From Halobellus rufus (GTDB lineage: Archaea > Halobacteriota > Halobacteria > Halobacteriales > Haloferacaceae), in contig NZ_BBJO01000020.1 of assembly GCF_000739575.1 (NCBI RefSeq), forward strand, positions 22,581 to 86,580: a DNA stretch of 64,000 nt, written 5' to 3'. The notes beneath the pieces were generated by a model that saw nothing but the letters and a program-made list of their open reading frames with translations, searched no databases and was not told where the DNA came from. Position numbers and translations under genes: made by a program. This document shows positions 35,575 through 44,321 of the stretch, one piece after another. How positions within the stretch are numbered: the first letter of the stretch is position 1; each line of letters opens with the position of its first letter.

Positions 35575-36441
35575 ATGCACGCAGACGCGGTCGTCCTCGA
35601 CATCGACGGCGTCCTCCTCGACGTCGCCGACTCCTACCGGCGCGCAATCGTCGAGTCCGTCGACAGACTGTACGGCCGGACGATCGACCGCGACGACGTC
35701 CAGTTGTTCAAGGACGCGGGCGGCTTCAACAACGACTGGGACGTGACGTACGCCGCGGCGCTGTACGTCCTCGTCGACGAGCGCGAACCGATCGACCTTT
35801 CGACGTTCACAGCGCGGATCGACTCCGGCGGCGGCCTCGCCGGGGCGGAAGCGGTTGCGGCCGATCACTTGGATCCGGACGACCTCGACGCCGTCCGACA
35901 GCGGTGGGACCGCGAGGGACTTCGATCGGCGTTCCAGGCGCTCTACCTCGGTGCCGACCTGTACCGCGAGCTCGAAGGCGGCGAACCGCCCTTCGAGACC
36001 GCGGGGTACATCCACGACGAACCGATCCTCGTCGACCCCGAGACGCTCCGATCGCTCGAGGCCACCGCCGCGGTCGGCGTGCTCACCGGTCGACCGGCCG
36101 CCGAGGCCGACATCGCGCTCGAACGCGTCGGTCTCGACCTCCCCGCCGAGCACCGCTTCACGATGGACGACTGGGAGGAGGGAAAGCCGCACCCGAACGC
36201 GCTGACGACACTCGCGGAGCGGTTCGACGCCGACGGCGTCGCCTTCGCCGGCGACACCCTCGACGACGTGAAGACCGCGGTCAACGCCGCGGAGGCTGAC
36301 CCCACACGGACGTATCACGGGATCGGCGTCCTCACCGGCGGACTGACGGGCGAGTCGGGCCGGCGGGCGTTCGAGTCCGTCGGTGCGGCCGCAGTCGTCG
36401 ATTCGGTGAACGACCTCCCGGAGCTGCTCTTCGGGGAGTGA
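35575..36441 (+). CDS. HAD superfamily phosphatase (TIGR01548-like)
   Basis: The 288-residue protein opens with the HAD nucleophile motif [19 protein letters not shown] and has [14 protein letters not shown] (motif III lysine) and [15 protein letters not shown] (motif IV acids). The cap segment is inserted after motif I. These features match the haloarchaeal family TIGR01548, whose substrate is not established. The ATG at 35575 starts the motif; a longer in-frame start would overlap the leuS promoter region. The small membrane-protein genes follow. Confidence 0.87.
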   Translation: MHADAVVLDIDGVLLDVADSYRRAIVESVDRLYGRTIDRDDVQLFKDAGGFNNDWDVTYAAALYVLVDEREPIDLSTFTARIDSGGGLAGAEAVAADHLDPDDLDAVRQRWDREGLRSAFQALYLGADLYRELEGGEPPFETAGYIHDEPILVDPETLRSLEATAAVGVLTGRPAAEADIALERVGLDLPAEHRFTMDDWEEGKPHPNALTTLAERFDADGVAFAGDTLDDVKTAVNAAEADPTRTYHGIGVLTGGLTGESGRRAFESVGAAAVVDSVNDLPELLFGE

Positions 36442-36448
36442 GTGACGG

Positions 36449-36895
36449 ATGGACCTGCCGCGCCCGCTAGACGCGATCCGCTCGGGGCTGTCGCGGCCAC
36501 TGGACGCGCTTCGGTCGACGGACGCGGTCCGGATCGAACGGCTGTTCTGGGCGGGGGTGTTCGCCGCCCTCGTCGCCGTCTTCGCCGCGCTCGTGCTCGC
36601 TCCCGATCCGACCGGCGCGGTTTCGATCGCCGTGGCACTGGCGGCGTTCGCCGTCGTCGCGCCGATCGCGGCGCGGCTGTCGGCCGGATCGGTCTCCCCG
36701 AACGCCCAACCGGGGGATCAGACCGTCCGCTACGTGGTCTTCTTCGCCGTCGCCACCGTCGGTCGCGTCGGATTCGGCGCGCTCGGTTACGACGGACTCG
36801 GTGCGAGCATCGTCACCTTCGGCGCGGCGTGGGTGCTCGCGACCCGCGCGGAGTGGCTCAATCCGCGGCGGTGGAGCGGGGGGACGACGCCGTGA
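36449..36895 (+). CDS. Small membrane protein, haloarchaeal, unknown function
   Basis: The 148-residue protein has four hydrophobic stretches after a basic N-terminus (LFWAGVFAALVAVFAALVLA, VSIAVALAAFAVVAPIAARL, YVVFFAVATVGRVGFGALGY, LGASIVTFGAAWVLATRA). I do not recognise a family with known function. Its stop overlaps the GTG start of the next gene (GTGA), so the two small membrane proteins are probably made together. Confidence 0.75.
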   Translation: MDLPRPLDAIRSGLSRPLDALRSTDAVRIERLFWAGVFAALVAVFAALVLAPDPTGAVSIAVALAAFAVVAPIAARLSAGSVSPNAQPGDQTVRYVVFFAVATVGRVGFGALGYDGLGASIVTFGAAWVLATRAEWLNPRRWSGGTTP

Positions 36896-37089
36896 GCGGC
36901 GTTCGGTCGGACCTCCTCCGCTTCGTTGCGGTGGTTCTCGTCGTCGACGCGCTCGGCCTGCTCGCGTGGCGACTGCTGCCGCCGGCGACGAACGCGCGGA
37001 CGATCGTCCTCTTCGGGACGTTGCTGGCGGCCCCCCTGCTCGGTTTTCTCTACGTCTATGCACCCGCGGTGTCCGGCCCGCGACCCTGA
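36892..37089 (+). CDS. Small two-helix membrane protein, unknown function
   Basis: A GTG start at 36892 overlapping the previous stop codon gives a 65-residue protein with two helices (LLRFVAVVLVVDALGLLAWRLL and IVLFGTLLAAPLLGFLYVYA) and a short polar loop. No family is recognised. The overlap and shared membrane nature suggest that it partners the preceding protein. Confidence 0.7.
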   Translation: MSGVRSDLLRFVAVVLVVDALGLLAWRLLPPATNARTIVLFGTLLAAPLLGFLYVYAPAVSGPRP

Positions 37090-37150
37090 ACTTGGCCGTT
37101 TGTCCCGGCGCGCTCGCAACGCTTTACCCGGTCGCTACCGCACGCTCGGT

Positions 37151-37819
37151 ATGCGAATCGCGCTTCTCGGCGGCACCGGCGACCTCGGTAACGGCCTCGC
37201 GCTCCGCCTCGCCGCCTACACGAACCACGACGTCGTGATCGGCTCTCGCGACCCGGACGCCGCGCACGACGCGGCCGACGCATACCAGGCCACGCTCTCG
37301 GAGCGCGGCCGCGACGTCAAGGTGACCGGCTTCGAGAACGCGATGGCGGCCGACCGTGCCGACGTCGTCGTGCTCGCGGTCCCGCCCTACGCCGTCACCG
37401 ACGTCGTCGACGCCGTCGCTAGCGGTCTCCACGCCGACGACGTCCTCGTCGCGCCCGCCGCGGGGATGCGCCGAGACGACGACGGCTTCCGCGCACACCT
37501 CCCCTCGGCGGGCAGCGTGACCGCGCTCGTCGCCGACGCCGCCCCCGACGACGTCGGGGTCGTCGGGGCGTTCCACTCGATCCCCGCGGGCCGCCTCGCC
37601 GACCTCGACGCGGACCTCGGCATCGACACGCTCCTCGTCGGCGACGACGACCGGGCGAAGCGGGTCGTTTCGGGAATCGTCGACGACGTCGACGGACTGC
37701 GCGCGCTCGACGCCGGGGGCCTCGCCAACGCCGCCGAGGTAGAGTCGCTGACGCCGCTACTCCTCAACGTCGCGAGAGAGAACGACGGGATGCGCGACGT
37801 CGGCGTCTCGTTCCGGTAG
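37151..37819 (+). CDS. npdG: F420:NADP oxidoreductase (NpdG-like)
   Basis: The 222-residue protein begins MRIALLGGTGDLGNGLALRLA, the F420-dependent NADP reductase motif, with IGSRDPDAA at the NADP phosphate site and VVVLAVPPYAVTDVV in the middle. The family moves hydride between reduced F420 and NADP in the cytoplasm. The ATG at 37151 is the natural start. It is convergent with hisE. Confidence 0.9.
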   Translation: MRIALLGGTGDLGNGLALRLAAYTNHDVVIGSRDPDAAHDAADAYQATLSERGRDVKVTGFENAMAADRADVVVLAVPPYAVTDVVDAVASGLHADDVLVAPAAGMRRDDDGFRAHLPSAGSVTALVADAAPDDVGVVGAFHSIPAGRLADLDADLGIDTLLVGDDDRAKRVVSGIVDDVDGLRALDAGGLANAAEVESLTPLLLNVARENDGMRDVGVSFR

Positions 37820-37873
37820 CAGTCGACGGCGTCCGCCGCGCTCACCGTTCTGACGCCTCGCCGCTCCGACTCC

Positions 37874-38176
37874 TCAGAACCGGTCTCGGAGCTCGACGCG
37901 GAGGTCTTCGAGCGTGACGTCCTCCATCGCGAGGAGGACCAGCAGGTGGTAGACGAGGTCCGCGCTCTCGGCGAGCAGTTCCTCCTCCTCCTCGTCCTTC
38001 GCCGCGAGGATCGTCTCGGTCGTCTCCTCGCCGAGCTTCTCGAGGACGGCGTTCTTCCCCTTCTCGTGGGTGAAAAGCGAGGCGGTGTAGGAGCCCTCCG
38101 GGAGCGTCTCCTTCCGGTCTTCGATCGTCGCGAACAGTTCGTCGAGAACGTCTTCGGCGGGCGTGTCGGCGTCCAT
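37874..38176 (-). CDS. hisE: Phosphoribosyl-ATP pyrophosphatase
   Basis: The 100-residue protein is a full-length HisE: VLDELFATIEDRKETLPEGSYTASL, then KLGEETTETILAAK and ESADLVYHLLVLL with the acidic metal-binding residues of the MazG-like fold. It performs the second step of histidine synthesis, hydrolysing phosphoribosyl-ATP. It stands alone, as is usual for dispersed haloarchaeal his genes. Confidence 0.95.
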   Translation of the reverse strand: MDADTPAEDVLDELFATIEDRKETLPEGSYTASLFTHEKGKNAVLEKLGEETTETILAAKDEEEEELLAESADLVYHLLVLLAMEDVTLEDLRVELRDRF

Positions 38177-38262
38177 ACCGCAGGTGTGTCCGCGTCGGGA
38201 AAAGAATCGTCCGGTTCAGCCGTCCGGTCCCCTCCTCCGGGTCGCTCGGCCGCGAGCGGGAT

Positions 38263-40122
38263 TCAGGCCGTGTGAACCGTGATCTGCTGTCGGCGGTCGA
38301 TCGCCTGTTCGAGTTCGTCGGCGATGGCGCTGCCGCGCGACACCTGGATGTCGCCGCCGCGGCCGACCGTCGCGGTGAAGAGGTACTCGCCGTCCGCGCG
38401 GATCTCGACGGTCTCGCCGACGTGTTCGTCCATCCGGATCACGACGTGCCGGGAGGTCACCTCCGGCGTGACGACGACGCCCTCGGAGGTGCTGCCGCCC
38501 GTCCCGCCGTTGCCTTCGGTGCTTCCAGCGCCGCCGCGTCCGGGTTTCTCGTCGTGCGTCCGCACGTCGATGTCGATGCCCAGTCTGTCCTCGACGTCCG
38601 AGATCCGTCCGCCGCCCTTGCCGATGACGTAGGAGATGTCGTCCTCCTCGACGTAGACGACGGCCTCGTTCTGCCCCCTGAGTTCGACGTCGACGTGGCC
38701 GCGCGCGATCGAGCGGATCTCGCGTTCGATCTCCTGGCGGGCGAGTCGGCCGACGCCGGTCTCGTCGCTCCCCTCGCTGTCGCCGAGCGGCACGGTGACG
38801 ACCTGGCGGTTGAAGGTGTAGATCTCGTACTCGGGCTTTCCGGTCTCGAAGTCCGCGACCTGGATGACCGGGCGCGCGAGGTCCTCGGCGGTGAGGCCCT
38901 CCGGAACCTTCACCTGCGTGGTGACGTCGTAGACGGTGTCGACGCGGCCGTCCTCGATGTAGACGACGGTATCGACGACCTGCGGGATCATCCCGAGTTC
39001 GACGCGGCCGACGAGCCGCTGGAGGGCGTCGATCGCGCGGGTGGCGTGGACGACGCCGACCATCCCGACGCCCGCGAGCCGCATGTCCGCGAAGACGCCG
39101 AAGTCCTCGGTCTTCCGCACCTCGTCGTAGATCGTGTAGTCCGGGCGGACCAAGAGCAGCGAGTCGGCGGTCTTCGCCATATCCCCGCCGAGGGCGGTGT
39201 ACTGGGTGATGTCGGGACCGACCTGGAGGTCGCGGGGCTTCTCCATCGTCTTGACCGCGTAGTCGGCGTCGGTGAGGAACTCCGCGACCGCCTGCGCGAA
39301 CGTCGACTTCCCGGCCCCGGGCGACCCGGAGATGAGGACGCCGCGCTGGCGCTCCTTCAGCCGGTCTCGGAGCTCGTCGGCGAACTCGTAGTCGTCGAGG
39401 TCGGTCTTGACGATCGGTCGGACCGCGGTGATCTCGATGCCGTCGGCGAACGGCGGCCGGGCGACCGCGATGCGGTAATCGCGGAACTGGACGATGCTCA
39501 TCCCGGGTTCGGACAGTTCCAAGAAGCCGTCCGGGCTGCTCCGGGCGGTGTTCTCGATGTCGTCGGCCCACTCTTTCATCGTCGCCTCGTCGGTCACCTC
39601 CTCGTCGATCGTCTGGTAGTGCATCTCGCCGATGGCCCCCCGCTTTGCCTTCGGCTTCGTCCCCGTCTTCAGGTGCACCGACATCGTCTGCTCGTCGAAG
39701 AAGTCCTCGATGACGAGCCCGCCGGATCCCCGGGTCCGCGGTTCGACGTACTCGACGTCGAGACCCTTCGCCCGCGCGACCTCTGCCTGGACGACGTCGC
39801 TGGTCAGAAGCGTCGCGCCCTCGTTCTCGGCGACCTCGCGGATGAGCGCGTCGATGTCGCCCTCGTGGGCTCCGGTGGCCTCGCTGGGCTTCGTCCGGCG
39901 GCCGACGTACCGGACCTCGACCGCGCCGTCGTCGGCGAGTTCGGCGAGCCGCTGGAGCTCTTCGAGCCCCTCCCAGCCGGTGTCGAGGCCGTCGTTGGCC
40001 TGCGATTCGAGTTCGCCGACGACGGCTTCGGGGACCAGGACCGTCGCCGCGTCGCCGTCCGACTCGATCCGCTCGGACACGCGACCGTCGATGATCGCGC
40101 TCGTGTCCGGAACTATATTCAT
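38263..40122 (-). CDS. PINc / VapC-like ATPase with KH domain
   Basis: This 619-residue protein has three parts: an N-terminal PIN domain (MNIVPDTSAIIDGRVSERI and TLLTSDVVQAEVA), a type II/IV secretion-like ATPase with Walker A GSPGAGKSTFAQA near 265 and GVVHATRAIDALQRLVGR, and a C-terminal KH domain (VIGKGGGRISDVEDRLGIDI near 500). The family is conserved across archaea; an RNA-processing role is inferred from the domains. I chose the ATG at 40122 as the start of the PIN domain; the upstream in-frame 28 residues look non-coding. Confidence 0.92.
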   Translation of the reverse strand: MNIVPDTSAIIDGRVSERIESDGDAATVLVPEAVVGELESQANDGLDTGWEGLEELQRLAELADDGAVEVRYVGRRTKPSEATGAHEGDIDALIREVAENEGATLLTSDVVQAEVARAKGLDVEYVEPRTRGSGGLVIEDFFDEQTMSVHLKTGTKPKAKRGAIGEMHYQTIDEEVTDEATMKEWADDIENTARSSPDGFLELSEPGMSIVQFRDYRIAVARPPFADGIEITAVRPIVKTDLDDYEFADELRDRLKERQRGVLISGSPGAGKSTFAQAVAEFLTDADYAVKTMEKPRDLQVGPDITQYTALGGDMAKTADSLLLVRPDYTIYDEVRKTEDFGVFADMRLAGVGMVGVVHATRAIDALQRLVGRVELGMIPQVVDTVVYIEDGRVDTVYDVTTQVKVPEGLTAEDLARPVIQVADFETGKPEYEIYTFNRQVVTVPLGDSEGSDETGVGRLARQEIEREIRSIARGHVDVELRGQNEAVVYVEEDDISYVIGKGGGRISDVEDRLGIDIDVRTHDEKPGRGGAGSTEGNGGTGGSTSEGVVVTPEVTSRHVVIRMDEHVGETVEIRADGEYLFTATVGRGGDIQVSRGSAIADELEQAIDRRQQITVHTA

Positions 40123-40225
40123 ACGAGCGGATTCGACCGGCGGACGGATAAGGCTATAGACTGGTTCGCTTGGGATCGTCGGACCCCGTCGACTGCGGTG
40201 CCGCAACCGCGATTCGGTCCGTCGC

Positions 40226-40873
40226 TCAGTTCTGTCGGCCTTCGAGCCACTCCGCGAACTTCGCGAACGCGCGGCCGCGGTGGGAGACGGCGTTCTTCTC
40301 GGCGGCGCTCATCTCCGCGAAGGTGGTGCCGTCGTGCTCGAAGATCGGATCGTATCCGAAGCCGCCCTCGCCGCGCGGTTCGACGACCCGACCGCGGACC
40401 GTCCCGTGGAACAGTTTCACCGGAAGCGCGTCGGCGTCTTCGTCACCGTCGCTCGCCTCGGTCGCCGAGCCCGCGGCCGCCGCGGCGCTTCGATCCTCGC
40501 GGTCGACGGGATCCGGTGAAGCCTCGAACGGTTCGCCGTCGCAGTACGCCAGCACGCAGCGGAACGACGCGCGCCGCGGCTCGTCGATCTCGCGTTCGAC
40601 GAGCCGCTGGACGGTCTCGACGCCCAGCGTGTCCTCGACGTAGGCGGAGTACGGGCCGGGGAAGCCGTCGAAGCCCTCGACGAACAGCCCCGCGTCGTCG
40701 ACGAGGACCGGCTCGCCGGCGTGCCGGTACGCCTCGCGCGCTCCGCGCGCGGCGATCGGTCCCAACTCGGCGGCCTGTACCTCGGTGTAATCGTAGTCTA
40801 ACTGCTCGACGCCGTCGAGGTACTCGCGCGCCTCCCGCACTTTCCCGGCGTTCGTCGTGACGTAGCGAAGCAT
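40226..40873 (-). CDS. XTP/dITP diphosphatase (HAM1/RdgB)
   Basis: The 215-residue protein begins MLRYVTTNAGKVREAREYL, the nucleotide-binding signature of the ITPase family, and has VLVDDAGLFVEGFDGFPGPYSAYV and GGFGYDPIFEHDGTTFAEMSAAEKNAVSHRG. It removes ITP, XTP and their deoxy forms from nucleotide pools. An acidic insert near residues 130-155 (SATEASDGDEDADAL) is larger than in bacterial homologues. The ATG at 40873 directly precedes the conserved region. Confidence 0.95.
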   Translation of the reverse strand: MLRYVTTNAGKVREAREYLDGVEQLDYDYTEVQAAELGPIAARGAREAYRHAGEPVLVDDAGLFVEGFDGFPGPYSAYVEDTLGVETVQRLVEREIDEPRRASFRCVLAYCDGEPFEASPDPVDREDRSAAAAAGSATEASDGDEDADALPVKLFHGTVRGRVVEPRGEGGFGYDPIFEHDGTTFAEMSAAEKNAVSHRGRAFAKFAEWLEGRQN

Positions 40874-40984
40874 CTGACCGGACACTCGTCGAGTCGAGAG
40901 AAAGTAGCGTCGGTTCCGCGGCACCAGGGCGGCGACGCCGCGGCCGCATCCATCGCCAGCGCGTCCCGAACCGTCGTGAGTCGA

Positions 40985-41266
40985 TCAGTCGACGATGACT
41001 TCGACCGGGCCGTCGTCGTCCTCGTCGGCTTCGGCGGCGTCGCCGCTCCGTGACTTCTGCTCCTGCCAGAGCAGTCCGCCGACGACGACGAGCGCGACCC
41101 ACGAGCGCCAGTTCGCGAGGTTGAGCGTGTAGCCGATGCCGAAGGGCTTCTTCACGAGCATCCCCTCTCCGGGCTTCCAGTAGGAGGCGAGCATCCGCCC
41201 GATCGACGGCCGCTCGAAGTTGTACGGGATCCCGAGAATCTCACCCTGCTTCGGTTTGTCTACCAT
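40985..41266 (-). CDS. DUF5808-type small membrane-associated protein
   Basis: The 93-residue protein carries GEILGIPYNFERPSIGRML, GMLVKKPFGIGYTLNLANWRSW and one hydrophobic segment (VALVVVGGLLW), then a very acidic tail. This matches haloarchaeal proteins labelled DUF5808. Function is unknown. It probably sits at the membrane. Its promoter has a TATA-like ATTTATG at about 41290-41297 and structured element B lies upstream. Confidence 0.75.
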   Translation of the reverse strand: MVDKPKQGEILGIPYNFERPSIGRMLASYWKPGEGMLVKKPFGIGYTLNLANWRSWVALVVVGGLLWQEQKSRSGDAAEADEDDDGPVEVIVD

Positions 41267-41377
41267 ACGACAGGGTACGCTGGGCTGTCATAAATCGTTT
41301 TGGCATCCGAATCTCCCCCACGGCGACGCCGCCGATCCTCCACGAGACTTCAAGTACGATCCCGGGGCCACCGTCGC

Positions 41378-41510
41378 CGTGACGTAACAGCCACCCCGCG
41401 TCGGCTCGCGGTTGCTCGGCACACCGACGCGGGACCGACGGCGACTCTCGGGAGACGGCAGCCTCCCGACGGCGTCACCGACGCTGGTGCCGACTGTTCG
41501 CCCCATTCGC
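41378..41510 (+). ncRNA. Structured RNA element B (pseudoknot, paired with element A)
   Basis: Outer helix AACAG (41386-41390) with CTGTT (41494-41498). Perfect hairpin CCCGCGTCGG (41395-41404) with CCGACGCGGG (41424-41433). Loop segment TCGGCAC (41416-41422) pairs with GTGCCGA (41487-41493), directly beside the outer helix. A second hairpin TCGGGAG/CTCCCGA lies between, near 41448-41469. The layout equals that of element A with different but complementary bases. It lies 27 bases beyond the kae1-bud32 stop and upstream of the DUF5808 promoter. Strand and limits are inferred. Confidence 0.6.
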
Positions 41511-41524
41511 CTCACGCAGCTACG

Positions 41525-43137
41525 CTACTGCGTCGCCGACTGATAGCGGCCGCGCCCCTCGACCTCGCGGAGTCGCGTCCGGACCGCCGCGTCGCCGACG
41601 GCGGCGTACCCCTCCTCGACGGCCGCGAGCAGCGGCTCCGCGTCGGCGGCCGTCCCGGCGACGCTCTGTTTGAACACGTGGAGGTCCATCGCGTGGTCCT
41701 CGACGTGACCGGTGTGGTAGCCGAGGCCGAAGTCGATGAGGTACGTTCGGTCGTCGCCGACGCGGACGTTCCGCGTGGTCGGATCGCCGTGGACGAATCC
41801 CGCCGCGTGGATCGCCGCGAGGTGCCGCCCGACCGCGCGGCACCGATCGACGGAGAGCGCCGCGGCGAGGTCGTCGTCGCCGACGCGCTGGAACACGAGT
41901 GTTCCCTCCGTCGGATCGACGTCGTAGACGACGGGCGTCGGGACGCCGACGCGCCGCGCGGCGCTCGTGAGCCGCGCCTCCGCGCGGGTGCGCTCGGCGC
42001 GGAGCCGCTCGTCGAGCGACGGGTGTCGGTACGCCTTCGGGACGCGTCGCTTGATCACGCGGTCCGCCTCGATCGTCACCGTCGCCTCCGCGCCGCGGAT
42101 CGTCTCCGAGGCGGTCGGGTCCCGAACGACGTCCTCGTCGTCGCCGCGCCACGTCACCGCGACCTCGTCGGGGCGGAAGTTCGGGTCGACCGACGACTCC
42201 GACACGGCGAGCGTGTCGCCCGCGTCGTACATCTTCGCGCCCAACACCGCGATCATCCCCGCGTTGTCGCGGAGAAACCGCGGCTCGGGCGCGTAGAACT
42301 CTGCCCCACGTTGCTCGCACATCGATTCGAGCATCTCGCGGAGCCGGGCGTTCTGCCCGACGCCGCCGCCGAGGACGAGTTCGTCCGTCCCCGTCAGCGA
42401 CAGTGCCCGCTCGGCGACCTCCGTCAGCATCGCGAAGATGGTCTCCTGCAACCCGGCGCAGACGTCCTCGACGGGCGCGCCGTCGTCGACGGCGTCCTTC
42501 GCCGCCGACATAATCCCCGAGAAGGAGAAGTCCATCCCCTTGACGACGTACGGGAGGTCGTGGTACTCGCCCTCCCGTGCTCGTCGCTCGACCTTCGGAC
42601 CGCCGGGGTGAGACCAGCCGAGGTGGCGCGTGAACTTGTCTATTGCATTGCCGACGCCGGTGTCCATCGTCTCGCCGAGGATCCGGTAGCGGCCGTTGTG
42701 ATACCCCAGCAGGTGCGCGTTCGCCCCCGAGGCGTTCAGACAGACCGGCGAGTCGAATCCCGACCGGTGGCGTCCGATCTCCAGGTGCGCCACCATGTGG
42801 TTGACGCCGACAAGCGGCACCGACAGCGACTGCGCCAGCGCTCGCGCGGCGGTGCCGACGATGCGGAGACAGGGACCGAGCCCCGGCCCGCGGGAGAACG
42901 CGACGGCGTCGACTCCGGGGCCGTCAGCGTCGGCTGGTCCGTCGCAGCCGCGCGATCGAGCACCGTCGCGACGACCTCGGGGATCGCCGTCCCCATATGT
43001 TCGGCCGCCTCGCGCGGGTGAATGCCGCCGCTGTCCGGTTCGTAGGGATCGGATTCGATGACGACCTCGTCGGTTTCGCTGTCGTAGAGCGCGGCGCTGG
43101 CGGCCCAGGCGGTCCCTTCGATTCCGACGATTCGCAT
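41525..43137 (-). pseudogene. kae1-bud32: Kae1-Bud32 fusion, apparent single-base frameshift
   Basis: The fusion joins Kae1 (N6-threonylcarbamoyladenosine tRNA synthesis) to the Bud32 kinase, as in other euryarchaea. The N-terminal 70 residues (MRIVGIEGTAWAASAAL, GGIHPREAAEHM) run in one frame, and the rest (GPGVDAVAFSRGPGLGPCL, VNHMVAHLEIGR, then the kinase part HAAGFVHGDPTTRNV and YLIDFGLGYHT) in another. The break lies at about 42915-42960. Adding one base gives 537 codons, the normal length. The KEOPS complex is expected to be essential, so a sequence error is more likely than true loss. It follows S24e in the superoperon. Confidence 0.9.
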
Positions 43138-43170
43138 CGAAAAGTAGTGGTGTTCGGACTGTGCGCCGAA

Positions 43171-43485
43171 TTATGCCTCTTCGGCTTCCGCTTCGGCGGC
43201 CTCGTCGGCCTCGATCTTGTTCCGATCGAGCATGTAGTCCTGCTCGATGTCGCTCGCGAGTTCGGGCGAGTCGTAGACCTTCGCGTAGCCGACGGTCTTG
43301 CGCATCCCGAACTTCGTGTCGAGTTTGTGGACGACGACCTCGTCGGAGTCCTTGTTCAGCTTCGCGGCGAGGCTGTCGCGGACGGAGAGCCGCGAGGGCG
43401 TGGCTTCGTCGTGAACGATCTCGAACCGGACGTCGGACCGATGCAACATCGGGTTCTCGTCCTCGGAGATAATGTCGATTTCCAT
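43171..43485 (-). CDS. rps24e: 30S ribosomal protein S24e
   Basis: The 104-residue protein opens MEIDIISEDENPMLHRSDVRFE and has ATPSRLSVRDSLAAKLNKDSDEVVVHKLDTKFG, the S24e signature, plus an acidic C-terminal tail (AEAEAEEA). It is a small-subunit protein. It belongs to the minus-strand superoperon, between the dephospho-CoA kinase gene and kae1-bud32. The S27ae gene that often follows it in archaea is not seen in the 33-base gap here. Confidence 0.97.
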   Translation of the reverse strand: MEIDIISEDENPMLHRSDVRFEIVHDEATPSRLSVRDSLAAKLNKDSDEVVVHKLDTKFGMRKTVGYAKVYDSPELASDIEQDYMLDRNKIEADEAAEAEAEEA

Positions 43486-43584
43486 GGTTCAGTTGTCCTA
43501 CCATCCTCCCGAAAGGAGTAAAAGGATTTCGAAGGGACGAACGCGGTCTTTCGACCGTCGTCCCCGCGCGATGGCCGGCGTCAG

Positions 43585-44118
43585 CTACCCGTCGACGCCC
43601 ATCGCGGCCAGCGCGCCCGCGACGTCGCCGTCCATCCGTTCGATCAGCGCCCGCATCTCCGCTTTCGATTCCTCGGTCACCGCGACGCGGACCATCCCCT
43701 CGTCGGGCTGCCCGTAGACGACCGTCGCGCCGAGCGGGGCGACGAGCACCGCGGGGAGCGCCGCGAGATCCTCCTCGCCGTCGACGACGATCGTGACCGG
43801 CTCCTCGGTCGCGACGGCATCCGCGAGCGCCGCCAGCATCGCCTCCGAGAGCGCGCCCGCGGGGTTCTCGACGTCGCGTCGGTGCTCGGGATCTGCGAGC
43901 GCCTCCCGGATCTCCGCGTCGACCGCCTCGCGTTTGGTCTTCCCGTCGACGATCGCGACAGACGGTCTATGTCCCGCCCGTCGGAGGTGGTAGGTGACGA
44001 CGTCGCCGACGGCGATGATCGGGCGTCCGGCGTCCGCGAGCAACGCCTCTGTGTCGGTGTACAGCGGGCCGAGCGGGTCCTTGAACGAGCCGCGGAGATC
44101 GTCTGGGAGCGTGAGCAT
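43585..44118 (-). CDS. GTP-dependent dephospho-CoA kinase (DUF359)
   Basis: The 177-residue protein has LRGSFKDPLGPLYTD, PIIAVGDVVTYHL, SVAIVDGKTKRE and VTIVVDGEEDLAALPAVL, the conserved elements of the archaeal DUF359 family shown to phosphorylate dephospho-CoA using GTP, the last step of coenzyme A synthesis. It ends the stretch of genes before S24e. It starts five bases after spt4 on the minus strand. Confidence 0.93.
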   Translation of the reverse strand: MLTLPDDLRGSFKDPLGPLYTDTEALLADAGRPIIAVGDVVTYHLRRAGHRPSVAIVDGKTKREAVDAEIREALADPEHRRDVENPAGALSEAMLAALADAVATEEPVTIVVDGEEDLAALPAVLVAPLGATVVYGQPDEGMVRVAVTEESKAEMRALIERMDGDVAGALAAMGVDG

Positions 44119-44123
44119 CCAGA

Positions 44124-44321
44124 TCAGCGGACTTTCAGCGCGTAGCCGCCCGGTTCGGAGACGTTCATCTCCTCGGCGATCTCGGACTGTTCGGGGTGCG
44201 TGATGACGACGTAGCCCGCCCAGTCCTCGGTGAGACTGCTCGAACCGCAGTTCTCACACGCCTGCGCGTCGCCGTGGTTGATGTAGTGGCACTCCCGGCA
44301 GGCGAGACGGGACGAGGCCAT
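44124..44321 (-). CDS. spt4: Transcription elongation factor Spt4 (RpoE'')
   Basis: The 65-residue protein has the zinc knuckles CRECHYINHGDAQACENC and the segment EDWAGYVVITHPEQSEIAE, typical of archaeal Spt4. It pairs with Spt5 to raise the processivity of RNA polymerase. It lies immediately after rpo7 with one base between, the standard archaeal gene order. Confidence 0.96.
   Translation of the reverse strand: MASSRLACRECHYINHGDAQACENCGSSSLTEDWAGYVVITHPEQSEIAEEMNVSEPGGYALKVR

Noticed and set aside
32431..36318. A 1295-codon open frame overlapping leuS in another frame
   Set aside because: The sequence is Arg/Gly/Asp repeats; the leuS frame has HIGH and KMSKS motifs.
38272..40860. An 862-codon open frame antisense to the PIN-ATPase
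   Set aside because: Same reason: a composition artefact opposite a well-supported gene, running on into the antisense of the ITPase gene.
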